From: Paraburkholderia aromaticivorans
GTDB taxonomy: Bacteria > Pseudomonadota > Gammaproteobacteria > Burkholderiales > Burkholderiaceae
Assembly (NCBI RefSeq): GCF_012689525.1
Contig: NZ_CP051516.1
Location: 930,001 to 994,000, forward strand
DNA length: 64,000 nucleotides
Direction: 5' to 3'
The notes beneath the pieces were generated by a model, which saw only the letters and a program-made list of their open reading frames with translations, had not been told where the DNA came from and searched no databases. Shown here one piece after another: positions 9,896 to 19,973 of the stretch (the first letter of the stretch is position 1; every line of letters begins with the position of its first letter). Made by a program: the position numbers and the translations under genes.

Positions 9896-11731
9896 TTGGC
9901 GGGGTGTGCGATCGACAAGCCGCGGCTGCGGCGCGGCAAGGCCGGTTTCGGGCCAGGGCATCGCACGTCCATACGGCACTGGCTGCGCACGTGGCTGGCA
10001 TTCGGCCTCGTCATGCTGACGCTGGCAACCGGCAACGCCCATGCCGCGAAAGCGGCGGCCAGCTACAAGGTCGACATCGAAGCGACGCCGCGCTCGCTGC
10101 GCAAGCTGCTCGAAGCGCACCTGGATATCGCGCGTTTCGCCAAACGCCCCGACATCAGCGACGACCAGTTCGAGTTTCTGATCACCGCCGTGCCCCAGCA
10201 AGTGCGAGATCTGGCCTCCACGCAGGGCTATTTCACGCCGGTCGTGCGCACCGACGTGCGCACCGTCGACAATGCGAAGCGCGTCACGGTGAGCGTCGAT
10301 CCCGGTCCGCAGACCGTCATCTCATCGATTTCGCTGTCGTTTCGCGGGCCGGTGCTGACCGAGGATCCGGAGCAGGAAAACACCGCGCGCTTCGCATTTT
10401 CGCTGCACGAAGGCGATCCGTTCTCGCAGGGCGATTGGGACGATGCGAAAAACGCGTCGCTCAAGGCCTTGCAGGCGCGCCGCTATCTGGGCGCGAAGAT
10501 TTACCACTCGGAGGCGCGAGTCGATCCGCGCACGCACGAGGCGAAACTGTCGGTCACGTACGACAGCGGGCCGACCTTCACGATGGGCAAGCTCGACGTA
10601 TCGGGCACGCGGCGCTATCCGGAACAGATCGTCGACAACGTGAACCCGATTTCGGTGGGCGATATCTACGATGTTCAGCGCATCACCGAATTGCAGCGGC
10701 AGTTGCAGAACACGCCGTACTACGCGAGCGTCGCGATCGACGTGGACAACGACCCGGCCAAGCCGGCCGACACGCCGGTGCACGTGAAGGTGTCGGAATA
10801 TCCGTACAACAGCATTCGAGGCGGGGTGGGCTACTCGACGGACAACGGTCCGCTGGTCCAGGGTTCCTATTCATATCTCGACACGTTCGGCAAAGCGTGG
10901 CCGTTCACCATTCAGGGTCGCGTCGACCAGATCCAGCAATACGGGCAAATTCAGCTCGCCATGCCGCCGGGGCCGCGTGCGTGGACCAATAGCGTGCTGG
11001 CGTCCTACACCACGACCGACGTATCCGACACGCGCATTTACAGTATCCGCGGCGGTGTGCAACGGGCCCGGACCTCGCAGTTCATCGACTACAACTACTC
11101 GCTCCTGTACTACCAGGATCGGCTCGATCAGAACGCGGCGGCGCCGACCACGAGCCGCGCGCTGGTGCCGGCCTGGTCGTGGACCCGGCGCAATACCGAC
11201 GACCCGTTGTTTCCGCGCAGCGGTAACCTGATTCACGTCGAGGCGGGTTTCGCGGTCAAAGGCGTGCTGACCGACCAGACCTTCATTCGCGGCTACGCGC
11301 GCGGTCAGCAGTATCTGCCGATCGGCAAGGAAGACCTCGTGCTGATTCGCGCCGAACTCGGCGGCGTGTTCACGAGCGGCCCTTCGAGCGGCATTCCGGC
11401 GTCGCTGCTGTTTCGCGCGGGTGGCTCGAATTCGGTGCGCGGCTATGGTTATCAGAGTATCGGTAACAGCGTCGATGGTTCGGTGCTGCCCACCAAGTAT
11501 CTCGTCACAGGCTCGGCCGAGTACCAGCATTGGTTCAGTCACGACTGGGGCGCGGCCGCGTTCTTCGACGTCGGCACCGCCACCGACACATGGGGCGAAA
11601 AAGTTTTTTATCCCGGCGTCGGCGTCGGGGCGCGCTGGCGCAGCCCGGTCGGCCCGGTCAACGTCGATGTCGCCTACGGAATTCGCAACAAGAGCGTGCG
11701 GCCGTATCTGACGCTGGGCATCGCTTTCTGA
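9896..11731 (+). CDS. tamA: Outer-membrane translocation module TamA (Omp85/BamA family)
   Basis: 611 aa. The TTG start at 9896 is chosen because GGAGG lies 8 bp upstream and because it leaves an N-terminal signal-like segment (TWLAFGLVMLTLATGNAHA near residues 32-50). Three POTRA-like modules precede a 16-strand barrel: VRDLASTQGYFTPVVRTDV, ALQARRYLGAKIYHSEARVD and GKLDVSGTRRYPEQIVDNV. The barrel holds the Omp85 lid-loop signature in RAGGSNSVRGYGYQSIG (residues about 504-520) and ends ...RPYLTLGIAF with a terminal Phe. With TamB it helps insert outer-membrane or lipid cargo. tamB begins 28 bp downstream. Confidence 0.9.
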   Translation: MAGCAIDKPRLRRGKAGFGPGHRTSIRHWLRTWLAFGLVMLTLATGNAHAAKAAASYKVDIEATPRSLRKLLEAHLDIARFAKRPDISDDQFEFLITAVPQQVRDLASTQGYFTPVVRTDVRTVDNAKRVTVSVDPGPQTVISSISLSFRGPVLTEDPEQENTARFAFSLHEGDPFSQGDWDDAKNASLKALQARRYLGAKIYHSEARVDPRTHEAKLSVTYDSGPTFTMGKLDVSGTRRYPEQIVDNVNPISVGDIYDVQRITELQRQLQNTPYYASVAIDVDNDPAKPADTPVHVKVSEYPYNSIRGGVGYSTDNGPLVQGSYSYLDTFGKAWPFTIQGRVDQIQQYGQIQLAMPPGPRAWTNSVLASYTTTDVSDTRIYSIRGGVQRARTSQFIDYNYSLLYYQDRLDQNAAAPTTSRALVPAWSWTRRNTDDPLFPRSGNLIHVEAGFAVKGVLTDQTFIRGYARGQQYLPIGKEDLVLIRAELGGVFTSGPSSGIPASLLFRAGGSNSVRGYGYQSIGNSVDGSVLPTKYLVTGSAEYQHWFSHDWGAAAFFDVGTATDTWGEKVFYPGVGVGARWRSPVGPVNVDVAYGIRNKSVRPYLTLGIAF

Positions 11732-11759
11732 TGAAAACCTGCTTCCACATGATCCACGC

Positions 11760-14700
11760 ATGACCACGGACGTTTCCACTCAACCTCCCGTGCAGCCTCC
11801 CGGCGCTCAACCGCCAGGACAGCCGCCGGGACAACAGCCGCCACCCGAGGCGCCGCCGCCCAGGCGCCGCCTCGGCCGGTTGCTGCTGAAAACGTTCGCG
11901 TGGATGGTGGCCGTGCTGGTGCTGTTGCTCGCGTCGGGGGTGGGTTTGCTGTACGGCGCGCTGACGACCGAGCGCGGCACCGCCTATGCGTGGCAGGCGG
12001 CGGTGAAGCTGCTGGGCGGCAAACTGAGCGGCACGCTGGAGCGCGGCGCGCTCGCCAACGGCCTGCAATTGCGGCAAGTACGCTGGCGCAGCCTCGACGG
12101 CAGCGGCACCGATATTCAGATCGACCGTGTGGCGGGCCATTGGGCGCTCGCGCGCGAACCGTGGCGATTCACCATCGATTATCTGCATATCGGCACGGTG
12201 GACGCGCGTATCGGTTCTTCGTCGTCGAGCAGCAGCGGGCCGGTGAAGCTGCCGCGGGACTTGCGTTTGCCGATGCAACTCGACGTCCGCGACGTCCAGG
12301 TCGACAAGCTGCTGCTGCGTCAGGGCGCGTCGACGACCGAATTCTCGCGCTTCGACTTTCATGGTCGCAGCGACGGGCGCCATCACGAGGCCGCGATCGA
12401 ACGGCTGGACACGCCGTTCGGCGCGGTGACGGCGGCCGCCAAACTCGACGGTGTGCGGCCGTTTCCGTTGAGTGGGGACATCGGCTATTCGGGGAAGGTG
12501 AACGACGAGGCGGTGCAGGTGGGCGGCCATCTGAGCGGCTCGTTGGAGAATCTCATCGCGGAACTCGATGCTAGCGGCATGAAGCTCGCCGGTCATGCGC
12601 GGGTCGAGGCTACGCCGTTCGGCGACGTGCCGCTACAGCGCGCCACGCTGACCTTCGACCACATCAACCCACAGGCTTTTGCGCCCGGTGCACCGCTGGC
12701 CGATCTGGCCGTGCGGGCGGAGTTGCAGCCGGTGGGGCAGGGTGCGGCGGGGGAAGTTGTGCTGGGCGCGAGTGGGGTAGCCGGGGCGAGTGCCGCGAGC
12801 GCGACTGGCGCTGCGCGCGGGGCAGTTGCTGCAAGTGGGGCGGAGGCAGTGAGAAAGGCCGCGAGTTCGGAGAGTACTGGTAATGCCACGAACACCGCCA
12901 ACACCGCCAACACCGCCAACACCGCCAACACCGCCAACACCGCCAACACCGCCAACACCGCCAACACCGCCAGCGGGCGCATTGCCTCAAGTGCAGTCGG
13001 TAGCGGCCGCGTTGCCAGCGAAAGCGCTGTCGCGGACGCAAGTAAAGCCGCCAGCACGACACAAACGCATGCCGCCACAAACGGAAAAAGCAACACCCAA
13101 CCCGCCGCAACTTTCGCAGTCGCCGGCCACGTTTCGATCGTCAACGCCAAACCCGGCGCGATCGACCAGAACCTGCTGCCGCTGATCGACGCCAACGCGG
13201 ACGTGCGGCTCGACGCCCAGGCGCAGCGCATCTCGAATCTGAACGTGCGGCTCGTGAAGAATGCCACGCTCACCGGCGCCGGTACGCTATCCGGCAAGCG
13301 CGGACAGTTCGATCTACAGGTCGCCAACCTCGACCTGAACGCGCTGCAAGCGACGGTGCGGCCCACGCAGCTCTCCGGCCCCATCGGCGTGCGCCTGAAC
13401 GACGACGTGCAGAGCCTCACCCTCGATCTCGCCGACCCGAAAGCGGCGCTGCGCGCTCAAGGCAAAGTGACATTCGATCCCGCCCGCATGAGCTTCAACG
13501 ACGTGCGCATCACGTCGGGTAAAGGCCGCATCGATCTGTCCGGCGCGCTCAAGCACGACGCGAATTCCACCTACAACCTGAAAGCGCAACTGACCGATTT
13601 CGATCCGTTGACGCTGACTTCGCAGATGCCGTCGCGCAAGCCGGTAGCCGAAGCGGCACCGGCGGCGAGTCGCGCGAAAAACGGCAAAACCGCACAGGCT
13701 GCCGCCGCGCAAGCGGGCAGCACGGCCGGCGCAAAGTCCGCGGCGCCCGCCGACAAAGCCGCCGCCGCCGTGAAAAACACCGCCAAGGCGGCTGTCAAAA
13801 CCGAAGTAGTCGAGCGCAAAACGCCGCCGCCGAAGAAACGCGGTGCCCCGCCTGCCCGCAAGATCGAGGCGCGCGTGACCGGCACGCTCACCGCGGCCGG
13901 CATGCTCGGCCCGGTCTTCACGACCAAGGCCGAATTCAAGCTCGGACCGAGCGTCTACGACGGCCTGCCGTTGACCGGCGGCGGAACGATCCAGTTAGCG
14001 GGCTCGCGGATTCTGCCGAGCCGCGCAAACCTCTCGGTCGCGGGCAATCAGGTGGATCTGCAAGGCAGCTTCGGCGCACGGGGCGACCGGCTGAAATTCC
14101 GCGTCGACGCGCCGGAACTGGAGCGCCTCGGCTTCGGTCTTGCGGGACTCATCGCGGCCGATGGCGACGTCACCGGCTCGTTCGCGCATCCGAACGTCGT
14201 GCTGAACTACAAGGCGGACAGCGTGGTGTTCAGCAGCAACCGCATCGGCCATGCGGAAGGGCACGCGGAACTGCGCGACGGTGCGAACGGCGCGCTCGTC
14301 TTCACCACCGACGCGCACAATCTCAGCGCGGGCGGCGTCGATCTGAGTACGCTCACGGCGCGTCTGTCCGGCACGCGCGCCAATCACACGCTCGAGGCCG
14401 CGGCCACCGGCAAGCTGCAGGACCGTCCGCTCGATCTCACGCTCGCCGCCAACGGCAAGCTGACCGAAGCGCGCGACGGTACGCGCTGGGACGGCACCGT
14501 CACGCGCCTGCAGAACCGCGGCACACCTGCGTTGAATCTCGAGTCGCCGCTCGCCGTCAGCGCCGGGCCGGACCGCCTGACGCTCGGCACGACGCGGCTC
14601 ACGCTCGAAGGCGCGGTGCTGAGCCTGAAAACCTTTGCCTTCGATCACGGCAAGGTTCAGTCGGCAGGCAGTCTGACCGGCATCTCAGTCGCGCGTCTGC

Positions 14701-16334
14701 AGGACCTGCGGCGCGAGATTACCGGCGAGCCGCCGCACGTCAAAACCGATCTGGTGTTCGACGGCGACTGGGACTTCGCGCTCGGCAGCACGGCGACCGG
14801 CCACATCCAGTTGCAGCGTCGCAGCGGCGACGTCACGGTTGAAATCGGGCGGGGGCTCGCTTCTCTGGGTATTTCAAATATCGCCGCGCGCGCCGAATTC
14901 AGCGGCGGCAACCGTCTCAACGCCACCTTGCACGCGCAGGCGAGCCGCATCGGCGTGATCGACGCCGACGCGCACACCACGCTGGTGATGCGCGACGGCT
15001 TCCTGACCGTCAGCGAAGACGGCGCGCTCACCGGCGATGTGAACGCCAACGTGCCGTCGCTGAAAACGACCGGCGGCCTGTTCGGTCCGAGCTATTTGCT
15101 CGACGGCCACCTCGCGCTCAAGCTCGCGCTCGGCGGCACGGTCGCCAAACCGAACCTGACCGGCTCGCTGCTCGGCGACGGCCTGTCCGCGACTATGGTC
15201 GATCAGGGCGTGCAGTTGAAGGACGGCGTGGTGCGCATCGCGCTTTCACACAATCTGGTGGACTTCCAGCAGGTCGAATTTCACGGCGCAAGCGGCACCT
15301 TGCGCGCCACCGGCCGTGTGCGTCTGGACGGCGATCAACCGGATCTGACCGCGAGCATCGTCGCGGACAAGCTCGAACTGTTCGCGGCGCCGGATCGTAA
15401 CTTGTCGCTGTCGGGCAGCGCGAGCGTCGCGAACGCCGGCACGCAGGGCGGCATGGCGATCAACGGCAAATTCGTGGTCGATCACGCGTTGTTCGACATG
15501 CCGGAGCAGTCCGCGCCGAAGCTCGGCGACGACGTCGTGGTGGTGCGCCCGGACGGTTCGGTGGCGGGCGAGCGACCGCGGCCCGTGCCCGGCACGAACA
15601 AGCCGATCGGTCCGTTCGCGCCGCGCGCCAATATCGACATCAGCCTCGGCAACAACTTCCGTTTCCGCGGGCAGGGCGCCGACCTGGGCCTGACTGGCAC
15701 GATCACCGCGATGAGCGCGCCGAATCTGCCGCTGCGCGCGGTGGGGAACGTGCGCGTCACGCCGGGCTCGACTTACACGGCGTTCGGCCGCAAGCTCAAC
15801 ATCGAGAACGGCTTCTTCACGTTCAACGGGCCGGTGGCCAATCCCGGCATCAATATCCTGGCCATGCGCCGCAATCAGCAGGTCGAGGCGGGCGTGCAGG
15901 TCACAGGCACGGTTCAATTTCCGACGGCGAAGCTGGTGTCCGAGCCGTCCGTGCCAGACAACGAAAAGCTCTCGTGGCTGCTGTTCGGCCACGGCACGGA
16001 TCAGGGTAACAACCTCGGTCAGCAAAGCACCATGACGACGGCGCTCGCACTGCTCGGCAGCGCGAGCGGCAAGCGGATCGCGCAGACGTTCGGGCTTGAC
16101 GAATTTTCGGTCGGACAAAGCGAAGTCGGCTTGACCGACCCGCAAGTGGTGATGGTGTCGAAGGCGATCAACGAGTGGCTCGTGATCGGCTACGAACAGG
16201 GGCTGCAGTCGGCGAGCAATGCGATCAAGGCGACGGTCAACCTGACGCGGTACTGGTCGGTCGGGGCTTACGGCGGCACGTTCACCGGTGTCGAACTGTT
16301 TTACACGCGGCGCTTCGACCGGATCCGGTGGTGA
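11760..16334 (+). CDS. tamB: Translocation and assembly module protein TamB (AsmA-like / DUF490)
   Basis: 1524 aa. A Pro/Gln-rich N-terminus of about 40 residues precedes one membrane anchor (FAWMVAVLVLLLASGVGLLYGAL, about 45-67). A long beta-helical, lipid-transfer-type body follows, and the TamB C-terminal domain ends in LFYTRRFDRIRW. That domain contains NLPLRAVGNVRVTPGSTYTAFG and SWLLFGHGTDQGNN. Two low-complexity inserts interrupt the body: an Ala/Ser/Thr region near residues 325-445 with nine NTA repeats, and an Ala/Lys-rich region near 630-700. The insert makes this protein longer than the roughly 1260 residues of E. coli TamB. It is paired with tamA and ends before a strong terminator. 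Confidence 0.9.
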   Translation: MTTDVSTQPPVQPPGAQPPGQPPGQQPPPEAPPPRRRLGRLLLKTFAWMVAVLVLLLASGVGLLYGALTTERGTAYAWQAAVKLLGGKLSGTLERGALANGLQLRQVRWRSLDGSGTDIQIDRVAGHWALAREPWRFTIDYLHIGTVDARIGSSSSSSSGPVKLPRDLRLPMQLDVRDVQVDKLLLRQGASTTEFSRFDFHGRSDGRHHEAAIERLDTPFGAVTAAAKLDGVRPFPLSGDIGYSGKVNDEAVQVGGHLSGSLENLIAELDASGMKLAGHARVEATPFGDVPLQRATLTFDHINPQAFAPGAPLADLAVRAELQPVGQGAAGEVVLGASGVAGASAASATGAARGAVAASGAEAVRKAASSESTGNATNTANTANTANTANTANTANTANTANTASGRIASSAVGSGRVASESAVADASKAASTTQTHAATNGKSNTQPAATFAVAGHVSIVNAKPGAIDQNLLPLIDANADVRLDAQAQRISNLNVRLVKNATLTGAGTLSGKRGQFDLQVANLDLNALQATVRPTQLSGPIGVRLNDDVQSLTLDLADPKAALRAQGKVTFDPARMSFNDVRITSGKGRIDLSGALKHDANSTYNLKAQLTDFDPLTLTSQMPSRKPVAEAAPAASRAKNGKTAQAAAAQAGSTAGAKSAAPADKAAAAVKNTAKAAVKTEVVERKTPPPKKRGAPPARKIEARVTGTLTAAGMLGPVFTTKAEFKLGPSVYDGLPLTGGGTIQLAGSRILPSRANLSVAGNQVDLQGSFGARGDRLKFRVDAPELERLGFGLAGLIAADGDVTGSFAHPNVVLNYKADSVVFSSNRIGHAEGHAELRDGANGALVFTTDAHNLSAGGVDLSTLTARLSGTRANHTLEAAATGKLQDRPLDLTLAANGKLTEARDGTRWDGTVTRLQNRGTPALNLESPLAVSAGPDRLTLGTTRLTLEGAVLSLKTFAFDHGKVQSAGSLTGISVARLQDLRREITGEPPHVKTDLVFDGDWDFALGSTATGHIQLQRRSGDVTVEIGRGLASLGISNIAARAEFSGGNRLNATLHAQASRIGVIDADAHTTLVMRDGFLTVSEDGALTGDVNANVPSLKTTGGLFGPSYLLDGHLALKLALGGTVAKPNLTGSLLGDGLSATMVDQGVQLKDGVVRIALSHNLVDFQQVEFHGASGTLRATGRVRLDGDQPDLTASIVADKLELFAAPDRNLSLSGSASVANAGTQGGMAINGKFVVDHALFDMPEQSAPKLGDDVVVVRPDGSVAGERPRPVPGTNKPIGPFAPRANIDISLGNNFRFRGQGADLGLTGTITAMSAPNLPLRAVGNVRVTPGSTYTAFGRKLNIENGFFTFNGPVANPGINILAMRRNQQVEAGVQVTGTVQFPTAKLVSEPSVPDNEKLSWLLFGHGTDQGNNLGQQSTMTTALALLGSASGKRIAQTFGLDEFSVGQSEVGLTDPQVVMVSKAINEWLVIGYEQGLQSASNAIKATVNLTRYWSVGAYGGTFTGVELFYTRRFDRIRW
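12891..12971 (+). repeat. Nine tandem copies of a 9-bp unit (AACACCGCC) inside tamB
   Basis: Nine perfect consecutive copies encode Asn-Thr-Ala nine times. The period is a multiple of three, so gain or loss of units changes length but not frame. It lies in a poorly conserved linker of TamB, so it is probably tolerated. Confidence 0.97.
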
Positions 16335-16376
16335 TGGGCTGATCGGCGGGGCTCGAATCGTCGCGCCGAGTGCCAG

Positions 16377-16414
16377 AAAAAACGGCACGCCTTTTCGGGG
16401 CGTGCCGTTTTTTT
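16377..16414. terminator. Bidirectional terminator between tamB and metG
   Basis: A 13-bp stem AAAACGGCACGCC / GGCGTGCCGTTTT has an 8-nt loop, with an A run on the left and a T run on the right. It serves the converging tamB (+) and metG (-) transcripts. Confidence 0.88.
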
Positions 16415-16446
16415 ATGCGTGCTTGCAGCGTGAGACGCCGCGCGCT

Positions 16447-18582
16447 TTACTTCACGCGCATACCCGGCTTCGCGCCGCTATCCGGTTCGAGCACATACAG
16501 GCCCGGTTCCGCCTTTTCGTCGGTGGCGGAGGCGGCCAGCACCATACCTTCAGACAAGCCGAACTTCATCTTGCGCGGCGCGAGGTTAGCGACCATCACC
16601 GTCAGCTTGCCGATCAGTTGCTCCGGCTGATACGCCGACTTGATGCCCGAAAACACGTTGCGAGTTTTCTCGTCGCCGACGTCGAGCGTGAGTTGCAGCA
16701 GTTTGTCCGAACCTTCCACCGCCTTGCAGTCGACGATCTTCGCAATGCGCAAATCGATCTTCGCGAAGTCGTCGATCGAGATGATGCCGGGTGTTTCGTC
16801 CTTGTCGGCGGCGGCTGCTTTCGCTGCCTTCGACTTGCCTTTGGCATCGGCCGGCGCGGCCGCTTCCGGCGTGGCTTGCAACGAGTCGCGATTGGCGACG
16901 ATCAGCGCTTCGATCTGCTTCGGATCGACGCGCGTCATCAGATGCTTGTACGCATTGATCGGGCGCGTGGAGCTGAGCGGCACGTTGGCGTCGGCCCACA
17001 CCAGCGGTTCGATGCCGAGGAAGGCTTCGACCGCTTCGGCGAGCTTCGGCAGCACCGGCTTGAGCGCCAGCGACAGCAGACGGAACGCCTCAATGCTCAC
17101 GCTGCAGGTTTCATGCAGCGCGACGCCGTTCGCCGGGTCTTTGGCCTGATCCCACGGCTTGGCGGTGTCCACGTACGCGTTCACGGCGTCGGCCAGATCC
17201 ATGGTCTGACGCAGCGCACGGTTGTACTCGCGGGCTTCGTAGTTCGCGGCGATTTGCGGCACGGCGGCGCGCAGCGAAGCGAGCAGCGGATGCTGCATCG
17301 CGCTGTCCTGCACGCGGCCGTCGAAGCGCTTGATCAGGAAGCCGGCGGCGCGGCTCGCGATGTTCACGTACTTGCCGACCAGATCGCTGTTCACGCGCGC
17401 CTGGAAGTCGTCGAGGTTCAGGTCGAGGTCTTCCATCGTGCTGTTCAGCTTGGCCGCGAAGTAGTAGCGCAACCATTCCGGATTCAGCCCCGTGTCGATC
17501 ACGCTCTGCGCGGTGATGAAGGTGCCGCGCGACTTCGACATCTTCGCGCCGTCCACGGTCAGGAAGCCGTGCGCGAACACGTTGGTCGGCGTGCGATGGC
17601 CCGAAAACTCGAGCATGGCCGGCCAGAACAGCGTGTGGAAATACAGAATGTCTTTGCCGATGAAGTGATACTGCTCGGCCGTCGAACCCTTGCGAACCCA
17701 CGCGTCGAAGTCGAGGCCGCGTTTTTCGGCGAGGTTCTTGAAGCTCGCGTAGTAGCCGACCGGCGCGTCCAGCCACACGTAGAAATACTTGCCCGGCGCG
17801 CCCGGAATCTCGAAGCCGAAATACGGTGCGTCGCGCGAAATGTCCCAGTCGGCGAGCTTGGCTTCGCCAGCGTCGCCGAGCCACTCGCGCATCTTGTTGG
17901 TGGCTTCCGGCTGCGCCAGACCGCCCACCCACGCGCGCAGGAAATTCTCGCAACGCGGATCGGAGAGGCGGAAGAAATAGTGCGTCGACCTCTTGCGAAT
18001 CGGCGTGGCGCCCGAGACGACCGAATACGGATTGATCAGCTCGGTGGGCAAGTAAGTCGAGCCGCATACTTCGCAGCTGTCGCCGTACTGGTCTTTGGCG
18101 CCGCATTTCGGGCATTCGCCCTTGATGAAGCGATCCGGCAGGAACATTTCCTTGACCGGGTCATACGCCTGTTCGATGTCGCGCGCCTCGATCAGGCCCG
18201 CTTCCTTGAGCGCCAGATAGACGTTTTCGCTGAGAACGCGGTTCTCTTCAGAGTCGGTCGAGTAGTAATTGTCGAACGAAATTCCGAAGCTGTCGAAGTC
18301 GCGCTTGTGTTCCTGCCAGACGCGGTCGATCAGTTGCTTCGGCGTGAGACTTTCTTTCTCCGCGCGCAACATGACGGGCGTGCCGTGCGTGTCGTCGGCG
18401 CCCACGTAATAGACCTCGTGTCCGTGCATTCGCAACGTCCGGACCCAGATGTCCGTCTGGATATATTCGACCAGATGGCCAATATGGATTTGCCCGTTCG
18501 CATACGGAAGGGCCGACGTGACGAGAATCTGGCGACGGCCTGACGGCGCGCCTGCGGAGAGATCGGTTGCGGGTGCTGACAT
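16447..18582 (-). CDS. metG: Methionyl-tRNA synthetase MetG
   Basis: 711 aa class I synthetase of the long, dimeric type. The HIGH motif is in [14 protein letters not shown] (near residues 27-40), and the zinc-knuckle cysteines are in [18 protein letters not shown] (about 156-173). The KMSKS loop is [11 protein letters not shown], and an anticodon-binding helical domain follows. After an Ala/Lys-rich linker (about 568-600) comes a C-terminal EMAP/Trbp111-like tRNA-binding domain ([20 protein letters not shown], ...[13 protein letters not shown]). It charges tRNA-Met in the cytoplasm. It converges with tamB. Confidence 0.97.
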   Translation of the reverse strand: MSAPATDLSAGAPSGRRQILVTSALPYANGQIHIGHLVEYIQTDIWVRTLRMHGHEVYYVGADDTHGTPVMLRAEKESLTPKQLIDRVWQEHKRDFDSFGISFDNYYSTDSEENRVLSENVYLALKEAGLIEARDIEQAYDPVKEMFLPDRFIKGECPKCGAKDQYGDSCEVCGSTYLPTELINPYSVVSGATPIRKRSTHYFFRLSDPRCENFLRAWVGGLAQPEATNKMREWLGDAGEAKLADWDISRDAPYFGFEIPGAPGKYFYVWLDAPVGYYASFKNLAEKRGLDFDAWVRKGSTAEQYHFIGKDILYFHTLFWPAMLEFSGHRTPTNVFAHGFLTVDGAKMSKSRGTFITAQSVIDTGLNPEWLRYYFAAKLNSTMEDLDLNLDDFQARVNSDLVGKYVNIASRAAGFLIKRFDGRVQDSAMQHPLLASLRAAVPQIAANYEAREYNRALRQTMDLADAVNAYVDTAKPWDQAKDPANGVALHETCSVSIEAFRLLSLALKPVLPKLAEAVEAFLGIEPLVWADANVPLSSTRPINAYKHLMTRVDPKQIEALIVANRDSLQATPEAAAPADAKGKSKAAKAAAADKDETPGIISIDDFAKIDLRIAKIVDCKAVEGSDKLLQLTLDVGDEKTRNVFSGIKSAYQPEQLIGKLTVMVANLAPRKMKFGLSEGMVLAASATDEKAEPGLYVLEPDSGAKPGMRVK

Positions 18583-18970
18583 AAGGATGGTGGGAGCCTG
18601 CGGTGGGACGAAAGGTTGATTCTAGCAGGGCAGGCGCCCGGCGCGGGGCGGGCCGCTTGGGGCGCGGCCTGAGTCGTTGCGAGCTGGGGAAGGTCCGCCG
18701 AGGAAACTTCCTGGGGGCGTAAACCGAGCGCCCAAAAAAAACCGGGGCTATTAACCCCGGAGCAACAACGACAAGAGGAGAATGGTGACGCGGCGGCATC
18801 GCCAGCCACGTACCGTAAAGACAGACAGCGGATTTTCGGCAGAGTTCGAAATTTTTTTCGTTCCCGTGCGAGATTCCTTTTCCTCCGCCTTCCACGGCGT
18901 GCTAAAGCGTAACGATCGCCGGCGATGCAGCTCCGGCGACCGGCTTCCTCAATCTCCCGAACTCTCGTCC
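18583..18970. other. Intergenic region between metG and the OmpA-like lipoprotein gene
   Basis: 388 bp with no credible gene. It contains the metG leader, a minus-strand terminator at 18733-18760, and about 200 bp downstream of the lipoprotein gene in which nothing else is recognised. Confidence 0.6.
18733..18760 (-). terminator. Rho-independent terminator (minus strand)
   Basis: Read on the minus strand, CCGGGG-TTAATAG-CCCCGG with flanking pairs is followed by eight T. It lies 210 bp beyond the stop of the OmpA-like lipoprotein gene and upstream of metG, so it probably separates these two transcripts. Confidence 0.82.
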
Positions 18971-19624
18971 TTATTGCGGGGCGTGCTGAGCCGTGGCGCG
19001 CAGATAGATTTCCACGCGGCGGTTCGCGGCACGGCCGGCTTCGGTGTTGTTGTCGGCGATCGGCTGGGTCTGGCCCAGGCCTTGTGCCGACAGGCGCTGC
19101 GGCGCGACGCCGCGTTGGCCCAGATAGCCCGTCACGCTTTCCGCGCGGTTGACCGACAGCGTCTGGTTGTACGCCGGCTGGCCCGTGCTATCCGTGTGGC
19201 CGACTACCTGAGCGATCAGTTCCGGATTCTGCTGCATGGTTTGCGCCAGTTGGTCCAGCACCGGCGCGAACGACGGCTTGACTGCATAGCTGTTGGTGTC
19301 GAACGTCACCGAGCTCGGAATGTTCAGCTTGAGCGAGCCGTCCGGCTGTTCGGTGATCTGCGTGCCGGTGCCCTTGGTGGCGCCCGACAGCTTGTTGTGA
19401 ATGGCTTGCCAGTTGTAGCCGGTGACGCCGCCTACGGCCGCGCCAACGCCCGCGCCGATCGCCGCGCCCTTACCGCCGCCGAAGATCGCGCCCAGCGCAG
19501 CACCCGTGCCGGCGCCCACGCCCGTACCAACAGCCGTATTGGTGCCCTGTTCGGTAGCGCAACCCGCCAGCAATGAACCGGCAACGGCAAAGACTGCCAG
19601 GCGAGTCATGATTTTTGCATTCAT
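18971..19624 (-). CDS. OmpA-family lipoprotein with glycine-zipper domain (YiaD-like)
   Basis: 217 aa from the ATG at 19624 (MNAKIMTRLAVFAVAGSLLAGCATEQ). The open frame runs further upstream, but this start gives a clean lipoprotein signal with lipobox LAGC and Cys22. Residues 30-65 form a Gly/Ala zipper (GTGVGAGTGAALGAIFGGG...), a probable membrane-associated helix pair. The C-terminal OmpA domain binds peptidoglycan: VTFDTNSYAVKPSFAPVLD, VVGHTDSTGQPAYN, LSVNRAESVTGYL and a final GRAANRRVEIYL. It should tether the outer membrane to the cell wall. It is divergent from apbC. Confidence 0.9.
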   Translation of the reverse strand: MNAKIMTRLAVFAVAGSLLAGCATEQGTNTAVGTGVGAGTGAALGAIFGGGKGAAIGAGVGAAVGGVTGYNWQAIHNKLSGATKGTGTQITEQPDGSLKLNIPSSVTFDTNSYAVKPSFAPVLDQLAQTMQQNPELIAQVVGHTDSTGQPAYNQTLSVNRAESVTGYLGQRGVAPQRLSAQGLGQTQPIADNNTEAGRAANRRVEIYLRATAQHAPQ

Positions 19625-19973
19625 TTTTGATTCCTCTTGAGTGAAGCGAGTCAGGCAAGCAAGGTGGCGACTTGCGGCAAATTTATACGGCGAACATGAC
19701 GGCAGTAAAGCCGCTGGCTCGCCCATAGGAAAAGTCTTGCACCTTGCTCAGCCTCGGTCCGACAGTAAAAAAGGGTCTTCCGGCACGGCTTGGCGCCAGC
19801 CACTACAATAATGACTGAAACACGAAGCGATGCGGCCCCACGACGTCCCGCGTGCCCGAAGGGTGCCCGGCACGCCTGGTTTTCGCAATGCTGTCTAACA
19901 ATTTCTTTCAAATTCCGGCGCGTGGCCGAGCTTTCGATTCCGCTGCGCCGCAGGTGTTCCCCACGGAGTGTCA
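19625..19973. other. Divergent promoter region, lipoprotein gene / apbC
   Basis: 349 bp without a gene. It holds the candidate minus-strand promoter at 19682-19709. The last 10 bases carry the GGAG Shine-Dalgarno that fixes the apbC start. Confidence 0.55.
19682..19709 (-). promoter_or_regulatory. Candidate sigma-70 promoter for the OmpA-like lipoprotein gene
   Basis: On the minus strand TTTACT and TATAAA are separated by 16 bp, about 58 bp upstream of the start codon. The -10 is five of six to consensus; the -35 is weak. Confidence 0.42.

Noticed and set aside
12883..13185. Tandem repeat in tamB considered as a CRISPR array
   Set aside because: The unit is 9 bp with no spacers and lies in frame within a coding gene.
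16288..18543. 751-codon plus-strand frame over metG
   Set aside because: Antisense of methionyl-tRNA synthetase with all motifs present on the other strand.
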